DNA of 64,000 nucleotides. It comes from an uncultured Clostridia bacterium (GTDB taxonomy: Bacteria; Bacillota; Clostridia; TANB77; CAG-508). This document shows, in pieces, positions 61,935 through 64,000 of this stretch (the stretch's first letter is position 1; every line of letters starts with the position of its first letter). A model generated the notes under the pieces. That model was not told the DNA's origin. It saw only the letters and a program-made list of their open reading frames with translations, and searched no databases. Location: the NCBI GenBank assembly GCA_934122085.1, contig CAKOVS010000002.1:1-64000 (forward strand), given 5' to 3'. The position numbers and the translations under genes were made by a program.

Positions 61935-62049
61935 TATCATCATCTCCTATTCCATCTGTTTCACTTCCTGAAAAGTCATTTTTTGAAATATTTTTATTGT
62001 ATAATTCTTCATTGAACTCTACATTCTCTATTGTTATATTATCTTCCAT
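61921..62049 (-). CDS. Small acidic phage protein overlapping the amidase start
   Basis: A 42-residue ORF (MEDNITIENVEFNEELYNKN onward, ending GIGDDDNADN) with GGAGGAATAACTC before the ATG. It overlaps the amidase start by 14 bases and follows the 62053 gene's stop closely, so it is translationally coupled. Role unknown. Confidence 0.6.
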   Translation of the reverse strand: MEDNITIENVEFNEELYNKNISKNDFSGSETDGIGDDDNADN

Positions 62050-62052
62050 GAG

Positions 62053-62319
62053 TTATTCCTCCTCAATTTTAATACACTTATTTTCAAACTTTTTATAAGC
62101 ATCGAAATATAATTCTTTCTTATCTCCGTTGTATGTGCATTCGTAATACATTCCGTCAAACAATGTTGTACTTAATAATGCTTTATGATTTTGTAATGTC
62201 TTACAATACCAAACATCAAACACATCAAATTCCGGAATGTTATCACTTTTGTCTAAATGTTCAAGTGCATATTGTTTTACTATTTCTTTACATTTTTCAA
62301 TAAATTCTTTACTTCCCAT
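62053..62319 (-). CDS. Unknown small phage late protein
   Basis: 88 residues, MGSKEFIEKCKEIVKQYALEHLDKSDNI, then FDVFDVWYCKTLQNHKALLSTTLFDGMYYECTYNGDKKELYFDAYKKFENKCI. This recalls a small conserved phage family near lysis genes, but the function is unknown. It is tightly packed with its neighbours on the minus strand. Confidence 0.7.
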   Translation of the reverse strand: MGSKEFIEKCKEIVKQYALEHLDKSDNIPEFDVFDVWYCKTLQNHKALLSTTLFDGMYYECTYNGDKKELYFDAYKKFENKCIKIEEE

Positions 62320-62321
62320 TT

Positions 62322-62519
62322 TTATTCCTCCTTTTTGTTTATTGCTTTTTGCCCCAATAAATAAGTTCCAAGCACTCCCTGTACTACTGCTATAACTTGC
62401 ACTATTTGTATTGCATATGGTATTGTTATACCATCTACAGCATTAATTCCAGCTACTAATGCACTTACTATTGCTAATATGTTTGTTAAATACTTTGCTA
62501 TTGTTTTTATCTTTTCCAT
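62322..62519 (-). CDS. Phage holin candidate
   Basis: 65 residues with two hydrophobic helices (about 8-25 and 32-52) and a short charged tail (KAINKKEE), placed two genes before the amidase. Its form and position fit a holin, which opens the membrane for the endolysin. The 96-residue gene beside it could also contribute. Confidence 0.78.
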   Translation of the reverse strand: MEKIKTIAKYLTNILAIVSALVAGINAVDGITIPYAIQIVQVIAVVQGVLGTYLLGQKAINKKEE

Positions 62520-62531
62520 AACTTCTTCCTC

Positions 62532-62822
62532 CTAATCCGTTATTTCAAAATCTTCTATTCTCTTCATTAAAGACTCTACAAAAGAGTTTCCTTTTAATTT
62601 AAAATAAATTTCCGCACTATGTTTCACACTTTCTAACTCATAGTGCGTAATTTGTTTTCTATCTTTACATCTATCATATATTGTTAATATATCATTTCTT
62701 AAACTACATTTTGTTGCTTCTATCATTGACATACAGAAACTAAACATTGCTATTGCAAATGTACCTAAGAAGGTAATTAAAAACCAATATTCTTTCAAAA
62801 ATTCTAATATTTGTGTTATCAT
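62532..62822 (-). CDS. Small phage membrane protein
   Basis: 96 residues with one N-terminal helix (about 12-32), then LRNDILTIYDRCKDRKQITHYELESVKHSAEIYFKLKGNSFV, a pattern frequent in small phage proteins next to holins. It may be a holin-associated protein. Confidence 0.72.
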   Translation of the reverse strand: MITQILEFLKEYWFLITFLGTFAIAMFSFCMSMIEATKCSLRNDILTIYDRCKDRKQITHYELESVKHSAEIYFKLKGNSFVESLMKRIEDFEITD

Positions 62823-63028
62823 TATTCTTCCTCCTTAGTAGCTTCTATATTTTCTTCTGTAGTATTATCTACTTCAATATATGTATCTTCTACTAGTAAT
62901 ATTAAATCGCTATATTCTTCATCTGTTATCTTACTCATTGCGTAAAATACATTTAACTTGTTTTCTATGTCTGTCTTTTCTTTGTAGTATTTCTTTGTGA
63001 TTAATCTCTTTAATAATTCAGTTATCAT
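62822..63028 (-). CDS. Small phage protein, XkdX-type position
   Basis: Start at 63028 (MITELLKRLITKKYYKEKTDIENKLNVFYAMSKITDEEYSDLI) after GAGGTG, right beside the tail-protein stop. 68 residues, with an acidic tail. Its place between tail fibre and holin genes and the KLNVFYAMSKITDEEYSDL signature are typical of tailed phages of Firmicutes. Function unknown. Confidence 0.75.
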   Translation of the reverse strand: MITELLKRLITKKYYKEKTDIENKLNVFYAMSKITDEEYSDLILLVEDTYIEVDNTTEENIEATKEEE

Positions 63029-63032
63029 ACTT

Positions 63033-64000
63033 TTACACCTCACTTTCTAAATCTTTTTGAATATTATCTAATAATAATGAACTTGTTTCTGTTGTACTTA
63101 AAAGTTCTTTTATTTCATCAATTTGTGTTTGAAGTTTGTTATGTTCCGTTTCTGTGTCTTTAAGATATTTTACACTTAATATTGGATTTACTTCTGATGA
63201 TTCTGCACTTATATTTGTTATGTTTTTGTATGTATGTGCTTTATTGTATATCTCATCTAATACTTTGCTCTGGGCTTCTGTACATTCTATTAGTTCTGGT
63301 TCTGCAAGCAAATAATAAACAACTAATGGTATATTTGCATCGTATTGAGCTTTTAAAACTTTATTTACATCAATAATTGTTTTTAAACTATCATCTTCAA
63401 ACATAAATTGAAAAGCCATTCCTATGCTAGTCATTTTTCCATACATTGTATTTTTTTCCCACGAATCGCTTACTTTAAAATGTGTACATTTTATTTTCTC
63501 TAAAGTATTATAGACATCTTTTGAAGTATCCCATGTTCCTCCATTATATCTAGCCCATGTTTTTCCTAAATGTGTTCCTGCCGTATTTATAGCCTTATTT
63601 ACGCCATCAATAATTTCTTTTCTCCAGTTATGCTTTTCATACCATTTTCCATCTGTTTTTATAAACTTATCTCCTTCAAACATTGGTTGCTGAACATCTA
63701 CTAAATATGCTTGTTCAACATATCTCTGATATTCTGTCAAACTATCGTATTCAGCCCACATTTGAAATTCAAATATATCTTTATTCGAATTTCCCCACAT
63801 CGTACATGAAACTTCGCAATCTTTTTGTGCTGTATATGTTCTTGAATAAATTATATTTAACTTATAATCTGAACTATCAATTTTGCCAAAACTTGGGATA
63901 ATATTTGCAACTTTATCTATATACCAAGTAAATGTAGTATCCTGGCTTGGTTTTGAAAACAACTTAAATCCAATTTTTATAGTTTGTCCTGCTTTTAATT
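63033..64000 (-). CDS. Phage tail/baseplate-like protein (partial, 5' end beyond window)
   Basis: The reading frame stays open through 64000 (LKAGQTIKIGFKLFSKPSQD), so the gene is cut at the right edge; the TTG at 63962 is not the true start. About 322 codons are visible. The part near 63960 resembles a beta-sandwich carbohydrate-binding or tail-fibre domain, and the end is a coiled coil (EHNKLQTQIDEIKELLSTTETS). Two tryptophan-rich stretches (WYEKHNWRKEI, WARYNGGTWD) may bind sugar. Upstream of the lysis genes, it fits a receptor-binding or tail protein. Confidence 0.7.
   Translation of the reverse strand, partial: LKAGQTIKIGFKLFSKPSQDTTFTWYIDKVANIIPSFGKIDSSDYKLNIIYSRTYTAQKDCEVSCTMWGNSNKDIFEFQMWAEYDSLTEYQRYVEQAYLVDVQQPMFEGDKFIKTDGKWYEKHNWRKEIIDGVNKAINTAGTHLGKTWARYNGGTWDTSKDVYNTLEKIKCTHFKVSDSWEKNTMYGKMTSIGMAFQFMFEDDSLKTIIDVNKVLKAQYDANIPLVVYYLLAEPELIECTEAQSKVLDEIYNKAHTYKNITNISAESSEVNPILSVKYLKDTETEHNKLQTQIDEIKELLSTTETSSLLLDNIQKDLESEV

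Overview
The window is very AT-rich (roughly a quarter to a third G+C by eye) and reads as the chromosome of a low-GC Gram-positive bacterium of the class Clostridia. Support comes from the IreB-RuvX-DUF1292 cluster, the GdpP-L9-DnaB and TilS-FtsH blocks, a tandem-OB SSB-like protein, paired M16 peptidases, RbgA, a Spo0E-like protein and a PdaB-type deacetylase. The last two point to an endospore-forming lineage. The standard code fits (TGA is a stop), and ATG starts with AGGAG-like ribosome sites dominate. I cannot name the species. LAYOUT: 1-1755 is the start of a large surface protein with a prepilin-like N-terminus and 255-bp tandem Ig-like repeats, running off the left edge. 2025-6645 is a four-gene operon (SBP-VWA fusion, XpaC-like, SBP-like, TelA). 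7298-14619 holds a two-domain ThyX-like protein, a NatAB-type ABC exporter, a YgjP-type metallopeptidase, RbgA and a RhuM-family protein. 15494-20541 is a six-gene operon joining a small pilin-like membrane protein, a CpaE-like ATPase with two AT-hooks and LPGF repeats, a GAF/degenerate-GGDEF protein, IreB, RuvX and DUF1292. 20630-28137 carries an autolysin, an unknown exported protein, a Spo0E-like mini-gene, two M16 peptidases, the SSB-like protein and a polysaccharide deacetylase. 29656-39021 has a phosphatase, a TrmH-type methylase, Mfd, TopB, two half-size TSUP transporters and RarA. 40254-57339 is mostly housekeeping: ruvA, a GltD-like oxidoreductase, UDG, TatD, AcpS, S21, NrdG, FtsH, TilS, DnaB, L9 and GdpP. 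From the tRNA-Arg gene at 58115 to the right edge the content becomes phage-like: a frameshifted repressor-like gene, small early-type genes under shared operators, an AP2-domain protein, an amidase, a holin candidate and a tail/baseplate-like protein. I read this as one end of a prophage integrated at tRNA-Arg. POINTS OF INTEREST: several unknown single genes (28337, 39210, 39785, 53292) sit among housekeeping genes, each with its own promoter and/or terminator; 39210 and 39785 are diverged paralogs, and 39210 is far richer in G+C. The 3' region after a putative HExxH peptidase (42313-43395) holds about twelve copies of a 9-nt motif (ACWAAAGAT/ACATATGAT) at about 18-nt spacing, several in loops of small hairpins, ending in a strong terminator. 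Two families of dispersed structured intergenic repeats occur. A small convergent RNA candidate lies at about 8901-8955. Two phage promoters carry the same palindrome exactly between their -35 and -10 boxes.
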